Positions 20,601 through 28,025 of a stretch of 37,576 bases of DNA are shown piece after piece (position 1 is the stretch's first letter; the number at the start of each line of letters is the position of its first letter). The position numbers were made by a program, and so were the translations under genes. The DNA is taken from positions 42,245-79,820 of the forward strand of contig PDIM01010366.1 of NCBI GenBank assembly GCA_002811675.1, given 5' to 3'. The notes below the pieces were generated by a model. The model did not search any database and was not told where the DNA came from. It was given only the letters and a program-made list of their open reading frames with translations. This DNA comes from Ichthyosporea sp. XGB-2017a. Taxonomy: Eukaryota; Opisthokonta; Ichthyosporea.

Positions 20601-20977
20601 GAAGGAAATGGTAGAATCTGACTAGCTGCTATTGAATCGTTTTTAGTTAGCACAATCGCTTGGGGTGAGCTTTTCTTTGTCTCACTGTGGTAAAAACCCT
20701 TTGTGCACCAGCGAGATGGTGCGATTGCTTCACACTCAGTCCAGGATGCCACACCACTGTCGGTAAATGCAAAATGGTTCTGCTTGCGTGGATCCTTATT
20801 CAATTTGATTCCCCGCTCCATTGACAAAGGTCCACTCATTCTCTCTGAGGTTCGCCATTCCGCGCACATGAATACAAATACGAGGGAAACTGATATGCAC
20901 GTGCCCAGGAAGAGCACGCGTTTGATTTTCCGAGTAAAGTTGTGATTAATATACTTCATCTTAAACAGCCATCTCAT
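17627..20977 (-). CDS. LARGE-like two-domain glycosyltransferase (degenerate GT8-like + GT49)
   Basis: A type II membrane protein of 1116 residues: a short basic cytoplasmic tail, a signal-anchor at about 21-38 and a long lumenal part, as for Golgi glycosyltransferases. The order resembles animal LARGE, which builds xylose-glucuronate chains on dystroglycan. The GT8-like domain lies at about 205-480 (LIKSILVYTHNPVKLIV). The GT49 domain lies at about 765-1100, with DVTLVTQFSFERINFLQGI, WEGPISVAIF, YPVNVLRNVAI, FIMDGDFAP (DGD at 872-874), VPAFE, EENFEPYVVIPRN, DERFVGFGKNK and FVIHRHHPPS. In the first domain the LARGE DTD position reads SPY (327-329), so that half is probably inactive. An unassigned segment of about 280 residues separates the two domains. 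It is longer than human LARGE1 (756). The sugar specificity cannot be told from sequence. A TTTGTAG just before the ATG could be the end of a 5' UTR intron. Confidence 0.85.
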   Translation of the reverse strand: MRWLFKMKYINHNFTRKIKRVLFLGTCISVSLVFVFMCAEWRTSERMSGPLSMERGIKLNKDPRKQNHFAFTDSGVASWTECEAIAPSRWCTKGFYHSETKKSSPQAIVLTKNDSIAASQILPFPSYQVHEVVRARDGHLTTQSKEAVNMILPTIDALNSINFDPVGRNNNIGPEKPLWFTNAAPKFHKGGNEEKESQGNGTCELLHVLVFVKGTRDIRRLGTLIKSILVYTHNPVKLIVMCSSHLNRLVVHQLLSSKNLPAFSWDILLESEMYEAFLATELGVFEKAFKQNNNISISSPLSHTEPRVALLYLHRLIPDVKTVLVLSPYTLVNSDIKGLFYEFRRTKETKQIFGMVPRMMHLQVNVDQKNSGSQVIYDESVIMVDVDALGDYFGDAQQVYLEWTQAYTDHCVGISINQLLGYYDPFMTIIDNKNTTELRQALLSKLDRLGKIFQNSQSERSWVFVGSPEVSAMLLPFIREVCSSQSFANVLSALLQGFSYSAPFEKMTNLTHLVVTNQEQLQQINDAKRFDISITFPWHVTQKIVRSMFLGQIEGPERRFNLVSNLGCQWSARFDSCNNHSIEDDRFKCYAHMCYMVNADEFIHLRARDWGKYSWEEESFWWKADFLSSTPTDNRKEKNADPFTFEERMPSTEMMGIIAFPETGSMFETVFGRELKHMYRNIAVQDSLGDTTNRKNYLCGIKEVTTKVMSDHSHFLSEKDPCFLFRYTASFPYTIHPFYIYHSFEGMDLDTSHTLLKDALDNTAKPGDVTLVTQFSFERINFLQGIVHRWEGPISVAIFISSSDVGSLMDQLGKLTIEKDNQLVPMLTHRHNIGIHLVFNPKLREHTLLYPVNVLRNVAIDYATTQYIFIMDGDFAPAPGLYPTLLNHISGFYGKLYDHDFTNEAQSILFVPAFEENLSKDFFPEDQQNEDIDDKTSFHFPENKYDLYDLWKRGLVHQFKHEVFPPGHRATNFTHFFHIDSTDELYSRYKQTAFGDLSGSQSQDLLSHYSSDSFHERRYKVVWEENFEPYVVIPRNLTRFDERFVGFGKNKLVLIQELHARGFSFRVVPDSFVIHRHHPPSEDRHRYYQTKTYRYCVDNVLSAENRNILTSSSSSS

Positions 20978-22417
20978 ACCTACAAATATGAAAATCCAAC
21001 ATATGTATTACTTGTGGCGTGACGAAGCATAAATACATTTAACATAAACGACAAAGCACACGCAATAAACACATCAAAATCAAACTATAAAGAGCAGCAG
21101 CTGCTGGAGGGGTTTGTCTAAATCTGCCTCAAGGGGGTGGGTGGGAAGCAGCGAGACGTGCAGTGGAATAGCGCAACAAGGCCCTACAGCATGGTAGCTG
21201 TATTAATAAAGAAAGGGTGAGTGCACCAAGTTATTATTAGCTGCCCTGCCTAAGCTAACTCCTGCAGCTAATAATAATTCTGTGGAATGCATAACTTCAG
21301 GGGGAAATTCCTCCTCGCTCCAGCTGACCTAACACCCCCTGTACATATCAAGTTCATTGATTTCCAATAGCTTGGGGGGGTGGTCACGTTACAAGACCAG
21401 CTGGTCCTATTTTCTTGTGTGTTTCACCCAGTTCTATACTACATGTCTCTATACTACTACATAGTGTAGTCTGTAGCTTCTTCTGCTTTCTGCTGGTGCC
21501 TAGCGTATAACTGCCTAATTCTCTAACTATTGCCATTGCACCATATAAACCATTGCTCTCTATATGTACATGGTATGCACACACACTGCCTAAAAGGGTT
21601 ATTTTTCTTCTTTTTCTTCTTCTTTTTCTTCTTGTGAACATTTCGAAATTCCTTTCCCTGATCTTCCGATAGCGCATGTTCTTTGCCCTACTCCTTCGTG
21701 AACGTTAATTCTGCGCTTCAAACTACTCAGAAACTGTGCGCATTCAAGCCATCCTGTATCCATGCGTAGGAGGAAACTGCAAAAGCTTAAACGCTACGAG
21801 GTATGAACTTAGCACTATTGTTGGCAGAAAAAGTATTGTTTGCTTCAGATATGGAAGTGTGCCTTTTATTCTGCTTTAATGAATGAGCCACTGAAACCGT
21901 AACATGCTCGTTTGCCTTTAGAAGAACAACAAAGTGAAGCTCCACAGTCCCTATCCTATTAGAAATGTACTCATTGGCTCTGGAAGACAGCTTCTCAGCA
22001 TCCAGCATCTTTATCTTATCTTTGTGGTGCCCTGCTTTCATGGCCACCGAACAAAAAGTTTCCTTATAATTCGCTTACGGTGGGAATGTTATGACAGTGA
22101 TCGCGAGGGTTTTCGTCTTCGTTTTCTTACCAGATAGCTGTGGCTTCATTGGCAAAAACCATCGTTTGGCACTTTTCTGTTTCACTGTTTGTGTCTTTTT
22201 TTCTTGTGTATTTTTCAATAATAGATTTGAAATGGCCTCGCTTTAGACCTTTCCTCCAATGCTCCAATAATAGACGTCTACAGCACATGTATAAACAAAG
22301 CTTGGGCTTGTAATACAGAGCTGGCATAGCCCATAGATAACGTATACGGGGACTGGGGAGGAGAAGGGGAGTGGAGTACAAGTAGCGGAAAACCAAAGGT
22401 CCCAGTAGAAATGGAAT
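20978..22417. other. Gene-poor region upstream of the glycosyltransferase
   Basis: About 1.4 kb with only short unconvincing reading frames and no family match. It contains the palindrome CAGCAGCTGCTG (21095-21106), a 14-bp inverted repeat (21231-21277) and a TTC/TTTTTC microsatellite (about 21600-21635). The part nearest 20978 presumably holds the glycosyltransferase promoter. No snRNA or snoRNA was recognised. Confidence 0.6.
21231..21277. repeat. Inverted repeat, 14-bp perfect arms
   Basis: TTATTATTAGCTGC at 21231-21244 and its exact reverse complement at 21264-21277, separated by 19 nt. It could form a hairpin or be a binding site. No transposon ends or target duplications were identified around it. 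Confidence 0.85.
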
Positions 22418-22501
22418 CTCTCTATAGCTCAGTTGGTAGAGCGGGAGACTGTAGTCTGTGTAGTAATCTCTAGGTCACTGGTTCGAATCCGGTTGGGGAG
22501 A
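22418..22501 (+). tRNA. tRNA-Tyr (anticodon GTA) with an 11-nt intron
   Basis: A full cloverleaf can be drawn. The acceptor stem CTCTCTA pairs with TGGGGAG (two G-T pairs), the D arm is GCTC-AGTTGGTA-GAGC, the anticodon stem GGAGA pairs with TCTCT, the anticodon GTA is at 22451-22453, and the T arm is ACTGG-TTCGAAT-CCGGT. The discriminator is A73 and the first pair is C1-G72, the eukaryotic tRNA-Tyr identity pair. An intron (TCTGTGTAGTA, 22455-22465) follows position 37, the canonical site. The internal A box (TAGCTCAGTTGG) and B box (GGTTCGAATCC) are present, and CCA is not encoded. A T10 Pol III terminator lies 7 nt downstream. Confidence 0.95.
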
Positions 22502-22507
22502 CGTTTC

Positions 22508-22517
22508 TTTTTTTTTT
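22508..22517 (+). terminator. RNA polymerase III terminator (T10)
   Basis: A run of ten T immediately after tRNA-Tyr, followed by further T runs, as expected for Pol III termination. Confidence 0.85.
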
Positions 22518-22672
22518 CTTTTTCTTTTTTTTGGGGGGGTTTTTCTTATTTTTGTTTTCTCTCGTGAAACTGTTTTGACCTGTCTTTGACTTTCAATTTC
22601 TTTTTACTCTTTGTCTTGCACTATGACTATACAAGATCCATCGATAAGAAAAGGATAGCTTACTACAGTAAT

Positions 22673-22802
22673 TATATACAGGGAGAGAACGAGCTCCCGC
22701 TTATCATGCGCTCTTCACAATCCTAACGGATTGCTTTTCGCCCACACCACTAATTCAAAAGACCAGTAGAATTCTATAAACAGGGAGCGCTCCCTGTCTA
22801 TA
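22673..22802. repeat. Three copies of TATANACAGGGAG, two forming a palindrome
   Basis: Copies at 22673-22685 (plus), 22775-22787 (plus) and 22790-22802 (minus). The last two form a near-perfect 28-bp palindrome (22775-22802, one mismatched pair per arm) with a perfect 16-bp core around GAGCGCTC. Confidence 0.8.
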
Positions 22803-24009
22803 AACCATTAGAGAAACTCCAACAAGGGGCTCGAGAGACCATCCTCGAACAGCATATACTATTCAAGACTAATAATAGCAAGGGGCTGTTAGTTCAAGGA
22901 GCTTCAGAAACCATAGGGGACCCTTATCTGGAATTGGCACCATGGCGGTGATTGTTAGACGTAGACAAAACAAACAAGAGGAATCCTCTGGGGGACTTTG
23001 AAATTCCCCCAAAATATTAGAGCCCTTCAATGTTTAGTCAGTTGGATACAAAAACTGTCAACCAATGTAGATTTCATCGCAAAATTCTATGTCAACTTTT
23101 CTTAACATTTGAAATAGAGTCGTATTTCCGAACCTTCATAAAGCTGAAAGCAAAAAGAGTTCGAGGGGGGCTTTCCCTTGAATTCACTGCTCCCATAAAA
23201 GAATGGTCACATGGCTCGGGTTTTGAACGTTTTCTTGGTTGTTTTAAGTTGAATAAAGATCCAAGTATCTTACACGAATAGAGCGCGCAAGGTGTCATTA
23301 ATCCGCCGAACATGTGCCTGGTTTCCTTTGCCCTCGGTTGCAATAAAAGCAAATGTTTATTTGAATTTAAAATGGGAGCACTGGTTCTTGATAAAGCTGA
23401 GACTTGGGAATGGAACCAGGATGGCGCTGAAATAACACTATGCCAACAAAATTTGCACCACACTAGGTTGCAGGGTATCAAGCAGGTGTGTACATGTGAG
23501 TAGAGTAGGTTTTTGATGGTTATTTTTAGTGCCAGGGTGCGGAAGGGGAATTTCCCGCGAATTGACGACGTTGTTTCACAAATTTAACTACCAGCTGGAC
23601 TACTGGAAGATGTGAGATAGTTTTGTGTACACTAGGTTGCAATTAAATAAACACTAGTTGAGAGTGTAGTTACTATTTAACACGTAATGGCCTCTTGTGT
23701 AATTACTAAGCAGAAATGCTACACCAGCTATGAAATTAAAGTGCATACATTTGTGCCAGTCCTGGTTGCAGTTCCTTAACAAGTGCGGGGCATGTGTCTT
23801 AATAGAGCGGTCAGGGATGCTCAAACTGAGCTGTTAAGTAGGTTTGACATTTGGACTTGTCTCGTGCTCCATCGTAAGTTTTCTGTTTGTCAATCAAGGT
23901 ATATGAACCAGGTAATTCCGATTGGAATTATATATTCTAAGCGCACACTTTAAATCTAAAGCAGCCTTGAATTTTTTTCCTGATTTGTAGCAGATTATAT
24001 TCTATAAAC

Positions 24010-25632
24010 ATGAATCGGAATGCCAGGCTTTATCTCACCTGTGCTATGGTCTATGCTATAGGCATTGGCGCGTGGTACTCGTCCAGTCCTTTAGCGGTCC
24101 TGAAAATAACCCTCATGAAGCAAATGAACATCTCAAACTCGCAGTACGGGCTTCTTCTTTCAGCGGAGTCTTTGGTAAACACCCTCATCCCCTTCATTGG
24201 CGGATTACTGATTGGCACAATAGGTCCTAAAAGTAGTGCAGTTCTCACATCCGTAACAATAGTCATATCAAACGTCATCTTGTCCGTCGCAACTTACTTG
24301 GACGATTCCAGTGCCTTTGCTGTGATGGCTCTAGGTCGTGTAGTTTATGGAATTGCTTTCGGGCTAGTGGTCATGACTCAAGAAGTTATATTTGCTAACA
24401 TAACTCTATTTTCAAGGGATTTGTATCAGAGCCACCCTTCCAGTGGAGGGGTAAAAGATCCTAATAGCAAAAAGAAAGATTGGTGGAAGAAATTAGTCAC
24501 CCTGGGAATGGTAATGGGCTTCTCAGTGTCAGTGTCGCGTGCAGCCCAATGGGTGGCCACAGTTTCATCGGTGCCTATAAGCAAGAGCACGGGATTTTAC
24601 GGGAACGCATTTTGGGTGTCCACCGCAGTTTCAAGCTTTTCATTCATATGTTCACTTGTACTTTACACATTGCTGTCATCTTTTGAGTGTACACCAGTTG
24701 CAAGTACGCGTCATTGTAAAAGTGCCCTTGTCAATGAAAGCAAAGTTACGGCGGGGTCAGAAGACTGTAAAGATGTTGAAATCTTCGATATTTCTAAAAC
24801 TTTGAAACCCCCAGCCTCCCTGTATGACCAGCTTGTTAGCATTCTTCACTTTGGTCATTCCACTTGGCTTATCATGTATTTGTCATTTTGCTTTGGTCTT
24901 GCATCCTATGGCTTTCAGTACATACTTCCCGGATACCTTGCCACTCTTCATGATGTAGCACCAAAGGCGGCTTCAACAGAGGCGGCATGGAAAACTTCCA
25001 TAAGCATTGCTCTTTCTATAATCTTAAGCCCAATTACAGGGATGCTTTTGGACAATGTGGGATTTAGACCCGTTGCGTTTCTAGTGGCTGGTATATCATT
25101 GGTATTGGCCATAAGCCTCATTGGATTCGATGCTACGTCCTCGTCCTCGTCTGTAATCATCGGACTGGTTTTTCTCTCCATCGGTTCTACAGCAGGTCCG
25201 GTTGCGGAAATTGCTAGTATCCCATTAACCTTGTCCAGAGAGGTTGACATTGCAGTAGCTATTGGCCTTTTTCGAAGTATTGGAAATGCTGGTGCTTGCA
25301 TTATCAACCCCCTTCTCGGTCACCTTCAGGATGTGAGTCAAAGCTACCACAGTTCTCTGATAGTTTTGGATTGCTGTGCTGCTGCTTACATTTTACTAAG
25401 CGTAGTGCTTATTATCGTCAGTTATAAGGGGTGGCCACTGTCACGAACTTCATTGCTAAACTGCAAGCATCATAAAGCAGTGAAGTACTTTGAGGAAAAT
25501 AATAGCGAGGAAAGCTCAGAAAACAGTTTGGGGGTGATACCATATAGTGGCTTTCTTTGGTTTACAGTAACTGCTATAGCTGTTATTGCTGCATGGTGCA
25601 TTTTTTTCACCCTTGGACTAGACAAAAAGTAG
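24010..25632 (+). CDS. Major facilitator superfamily transporter, MFSD1-like
   Basis: A 540-residue polytopic membrane protein with about 11-12 hydrophobic segments in two halves, split by a hydrophilic loop near residues 225-275, the MFS pattern. MFS-like features are GGLLIGTIGPK after the second segment, LGRVVYGIAFGL, and SPITGMLLDNVGFRP at the start of the second half. The arrangement resembles MFSD1, a lysosomal carrier reported to export dipeptides in mammals, but I cannot establish orthology by eye. A dileucine-type lysosomal signal is not obvious. The C-terminus carries one more hydrophobic segment (about 513-535) after a hydrophilic stretch, which is unusual for a 12-helix MFS. The substrate is unknown. 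The ATG at 24010 opens directly into the first helix. Confidence 0.8.
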   Translation: MNRNARLYLTCAMVYAIGIGAWYSSSPLAVLKITLMKQMNISNSQYGLLLSAESLVNTLIPFIGGLLIGTIGPKSSAVLTSVTIVISNVILSVATYLDDSSAFAVMALGRVVYGIAFGLVVMTQEVIFANITLFSRDLYQSHPSSGGVKDPNSKKKDWWKKLVTLGMVMGFSVSVSRAAQWVATVSSVPISKSTGFYGNAFWVSTAVSSFSFICSLVLYTLLSSFECTPVASTRHCKSALVNESKVTAGSEDCKDVEIFDISKTLKPPASLYDQLVSILHFGHSTWLIMYLSFCFGLASYGFQYILPGYLATLHDVAPKAASTEAAWKTSISIALSIILSPITGMLLDNVGFRPVAFLVAGISLVLAISLIGFDATSSSSSVIIGLVFLSIGSTAGPVAEIASIPLTLSREVDIAVAIGLFRSIGNAGACIINPLLGHLQDVSQSYHSSLIVLDCCAAAYILLSVVLIIVSYKGWPLSRTSLLNCKHHKAVKYFEENNSEESSENSLGVIPYSGFLWFTVTAIAVIAAWCIFFTLGLDKK

Positions 25633-26706
25633 CCGGTGACTGTCACATTCGGGGGAGTTCTTCCGTTCATAAATTACGCGGAGATGATCCTGTTATTTTC
25701 GTGCTAAATGTTCCACGAAGGACTCTTTATAATTCGGAATAAAGAAATTGATACACAAAGCTAAGCAGTCACCAGCCCCAATGCCTTGATCATTTTCAAT
25801 AAAACAGTTATAACCAAATGCCACTTAACAGCAAAGTATTAGCTTTGAGCAATGACAAATACAAACAAAAATTACATGAAGCTGTGAAACCGAATTACAA
25901 AGTAATAACACTCAAGCAAACAGCTTGTTTTTGTGAATAGGTCAAAGCTGTATAGGTTTATTGGATTATAATACTCTTGTATGTACTTTAGCTTATTCAC
26001 ATTTTCAGTGAAATTTAGGTACGTGAAAGACTTTCATCGCCTCATGAATGCAATAACCGCGTGACAGGCTCAGAAAGAGTTTTTGTAAAGTCCCGTGACC
26101 CATTATTTGAACACAAATCAATGCCAACCTAAGACGTATAACGCAGATGTCGTTCAGAAAATCGTCATTCGCTGTCTTCTCTTAGAGTCTGTGTAACGCA
26201 TGTTGTATAAAACAACGATGGTTTTTCCTGTCTGGTACCCTTAAGATAGCGACCATTAGGCATCAATGACTTACAATATACTTATAATGAGTCAATGGAT
26301 CGAGCTGCATGGTCATGAAGATTTGTGCTGCAAAGAGTTCTTAGCATCTTGAGCGTGTACTGTGCACCAAAATAAATGTAACGCACCAAATGGAGAAGTC
26401 GGAGAAGGTCTTGCAGCATAACCCATTCGAGAGAGAAGAATAACACTCTTCAAGGACCCTAAAGTGAAATCCGCTAAACCAGCGGGTGTTTTGAGTCTTG
26501 AGTGCCCATCTATCAATGCATTGCAGACTTGTAAATAACACAGCATGCGCACAAGAAAGGAAGTATTGAACTGTGCAGTGGATTGGAACTCAATCACGTT
26601 TATGGAAAAAGGACTCCACAATGGAAACAATTAATGCTAATTCCTTCTGCTTCTCTGCCGCGTTTAATTCTTCTTCTTATCTTCTTCGGTGTTATTGGGA
26701 AATCAA
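25633..26706. other. Intergenic region between the MFS gene and the PPxY protein gene
   Basis: About 1.07 kb. It begins with the MFS 3' UTR (AATAAA at 25738-25743). The remainder has no convincing reading frame, RNA gene or repeat, and presumably includes the promoter of the next gene. Confidence 0.5.
25738..25743 (+). terminator. MFS gene poly(A) signal AATAAA
   Basis: AATAAA 106 nt after the MFS stop codon. Confidence 0.55.
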
Positions 26707-27978
26707 ATGATTATGTCTAGGCAAACAAAAGAACAGGTGATTGCAGACCTGGAGAGGGAGCAATTGTTGATTAATAGTCCTCCCCCGGAGGCTGAACCGG
26801 TGTTTAGTTTTAGTCCGGAAGGGGAACTGGAATCAGTGGTGGTGAATCGTAGTCGAACATTCTCTGACGAAAGTACGCTTTCCTCGTGGAGCAGTGATAC
26901 TTTGCCTTGCTATGAAGACGTGGCGTCAAGTATTATTGCCTCGGAGTTGCCACCCTCTTATGAGCCTCTTGATCCTTTCTTTGCTGACGGGGGGCCTGAA
27001 TTATATAGTGACCTTGCTTCGCAGTACTCCAGCGAGTGTGATATGAAACAACGGTCAAGGGAGGATATTATGGAACTAATCAGAACACGAAATGAAATGT
27101 ACATACGGGAACGGGAACATATGAAAACTCAGACAAGGGAGAGTAAAAAGGGAACTACTTACACAATTCCAATTCCCAAGCACAATAACCACAGTACCTC
27201 TAGCTCATCACTCTACTCCACTTCTTCTTCTCTTACATCCTCCATTTCTACATCCCCTTGCTCTTCCTCTTCTGATATTTACACAACTGAATCCTCTCAT
27301 GAAGTAAAGCGATTCTTTCAATTCAACGCAACACCACCTGCATATTATTGCCGCGTGATAGGAACGCGAGACTTGGATAAACCAAACACCCAACCACACC
27401 TGCAAGACCGTTCTTTGGATGAGGCCATTGACTTTAGTGTCAACTTTCCACACACACAAAAGGTTGAATTTTCGTTTAAATTTGACTTGACACGTTATTT
27501 GGCACCATCTGGAGTCATTCGTACACGCCCAGATCCTCTTCACAAAGAGTTGGACAATTGCAGTATCGAGCAAATTTTTGAAATGTTCGCTTCACTTGAT
27601 GATGGTAAATCTGCTTCTTTGCGAATGTATAAACAGGTTGTTGGAGTGGACGAGAACAGAATGAGACAGGCCATTGTTTGGTACCTTCGTAATGTGCGCA
27701 AGTATACTGGTTCCATTTCGGTTTATTTTGAGATGGGCAAGCAGCGAGTGGCTCTGAAAAAGGAGACAATGACTTCTCGAGCCCTTCATTCCAAACCAGC
27801 TCAAGTTGCTAAATATATGACCGGACTGGGGGTATTTTTAGTACCCGTCTTACAGAGCATGCTTGAACGAAAATTTCGATGCTTAGATTGTCTATTTGAC
27901 TTAAGCAAATCGTCCACCTTCGAGTCTATTTTTACAGCCATATCAAAGACTCTTGACCTTGTACAAAGAGAGGAGTAA
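26707..27978 (+). CDS. Unrecognised protein with PPxY motifs
   Basis: A protein of 423 residues (421 if the second ATG at 26713 is used) that I cannot assign to a family. The N-terminal half is probably disordered: acidic/Ser-rich with ELPPSYEPL (PPSY at 82-85), a related LPCY (66-69), a charged helix (about 115-145) and a Ser/Thr run (163-190). A second PPxY (PPAY, 210-213) precedes a more ordered C-terminal part of about 200 residues, with helical segments such as CSIEQIFEMFASLDD, MRQAIVWYLRNVRKY and GLGVFLVPVLQSMLER. PPxY motifs typically bind WW domains, for example of NEDD4-type ubiquitin ligases. There is no signal peptide or membrane helix. The reading frame extends slightly upstream through non-ATG codons. 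The stop codon overlaps AATAAA, and the CFAP57 stop is only 47 bp away. Confidence 0.8.
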   Translation: MIMSRQTKEQVIADLEREQLLINSPPPEAEPVFSFSPEGELESVVVNRSRTFSDESTLSSWSSDTLPCYEDVASSIIASELPPSYEPLDPFFADGGPELYSDLASQYSSECDMKQRSREDIMELIRTRNEMYIREREHMKTQTRESKKGTTYTIPIPKHNNHSTSSSSLYSTSSSLTSSISTSPCSSSSDIYTTESSHEVKRFFQFNATPPAYYCRVIGTRDLDKPNTQPHLQDRSLDEAIDFSVNFPHTQKVEFSFKFDLTRYLAPSGVIRTRPDPLHKELDNCSIEQIFEMFASLDDGKSASLRMYKQVVGVDENRMRQAIVWYLRNVRKYTGSISVYFEMGKQRVALKKETMTSRALHSKPAQVAKYMTGLGVFLVPVLQSMLERKFRCLDCLFDLSKSSTFESIFTAISKTLDLVQREE

Positions 27979-27982
27979 TAAA
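27977..27982 (+). terminator. AATAAA overlapping the PPxY gene stop codon
   Basis: The stop TAA (27976-27978) is part of TAATAAA, so the poly(A) signal starts inside the stop codon and the 3' UTR would be only about 20-30 nt. Confidence 0.6.
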
Positions 27983-28019
27983 GGGACAAAGAATCTGATA
28001 CTATAATTCCTTCTTTACT

Positions 28020-28025
28020 TTTATT
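28020..28025 (-). terminator. AATAAA abutting the CFAP57 stop codon (minus strand)
   Basis: Read on the minus strand the sequence is TGA-AATAAA: the poly(A) signal begins at the first base after the CFAP57 stop codon. Confidence 0.6.

Larger units (their letters stand above)
22502..24009. other. Gene-poor region between tRNA-Tyr and the MFS transporter
   Basis: About 1.5 kb without a convincing gene. Short reading frames at 23030-23281 (+) and 23092-23481 (-) overlap each other and match nothing I recognise. Visible structure: three copies of TATANACAGGGAG at 22673-22802, a small hairpin TGGGGGA/TCCCCCA (about 22990-23015), two ACACTAGGTTGCA copies (about 23460 and 23630) and GGGGAATTTCCC (23545-23556). 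The distal end presumably contains the MFS promoter. Confidence 0.55.

Noticed and set aside
21302-21311. NF-kB-like site GGGAAATTCC, and another, GGGAATTTCC, near 23546
   Set aside because: The degenerate consensus is expected about once by chance in this much non-coding DNA, and neither site is placed close to a gene start.
23030-23481. Overlapping short frames on both strands in the gene-poor region
   Set aside because: There is no family match, they overlap each other antisense, and no promoter or poly(A) pattern supports them.
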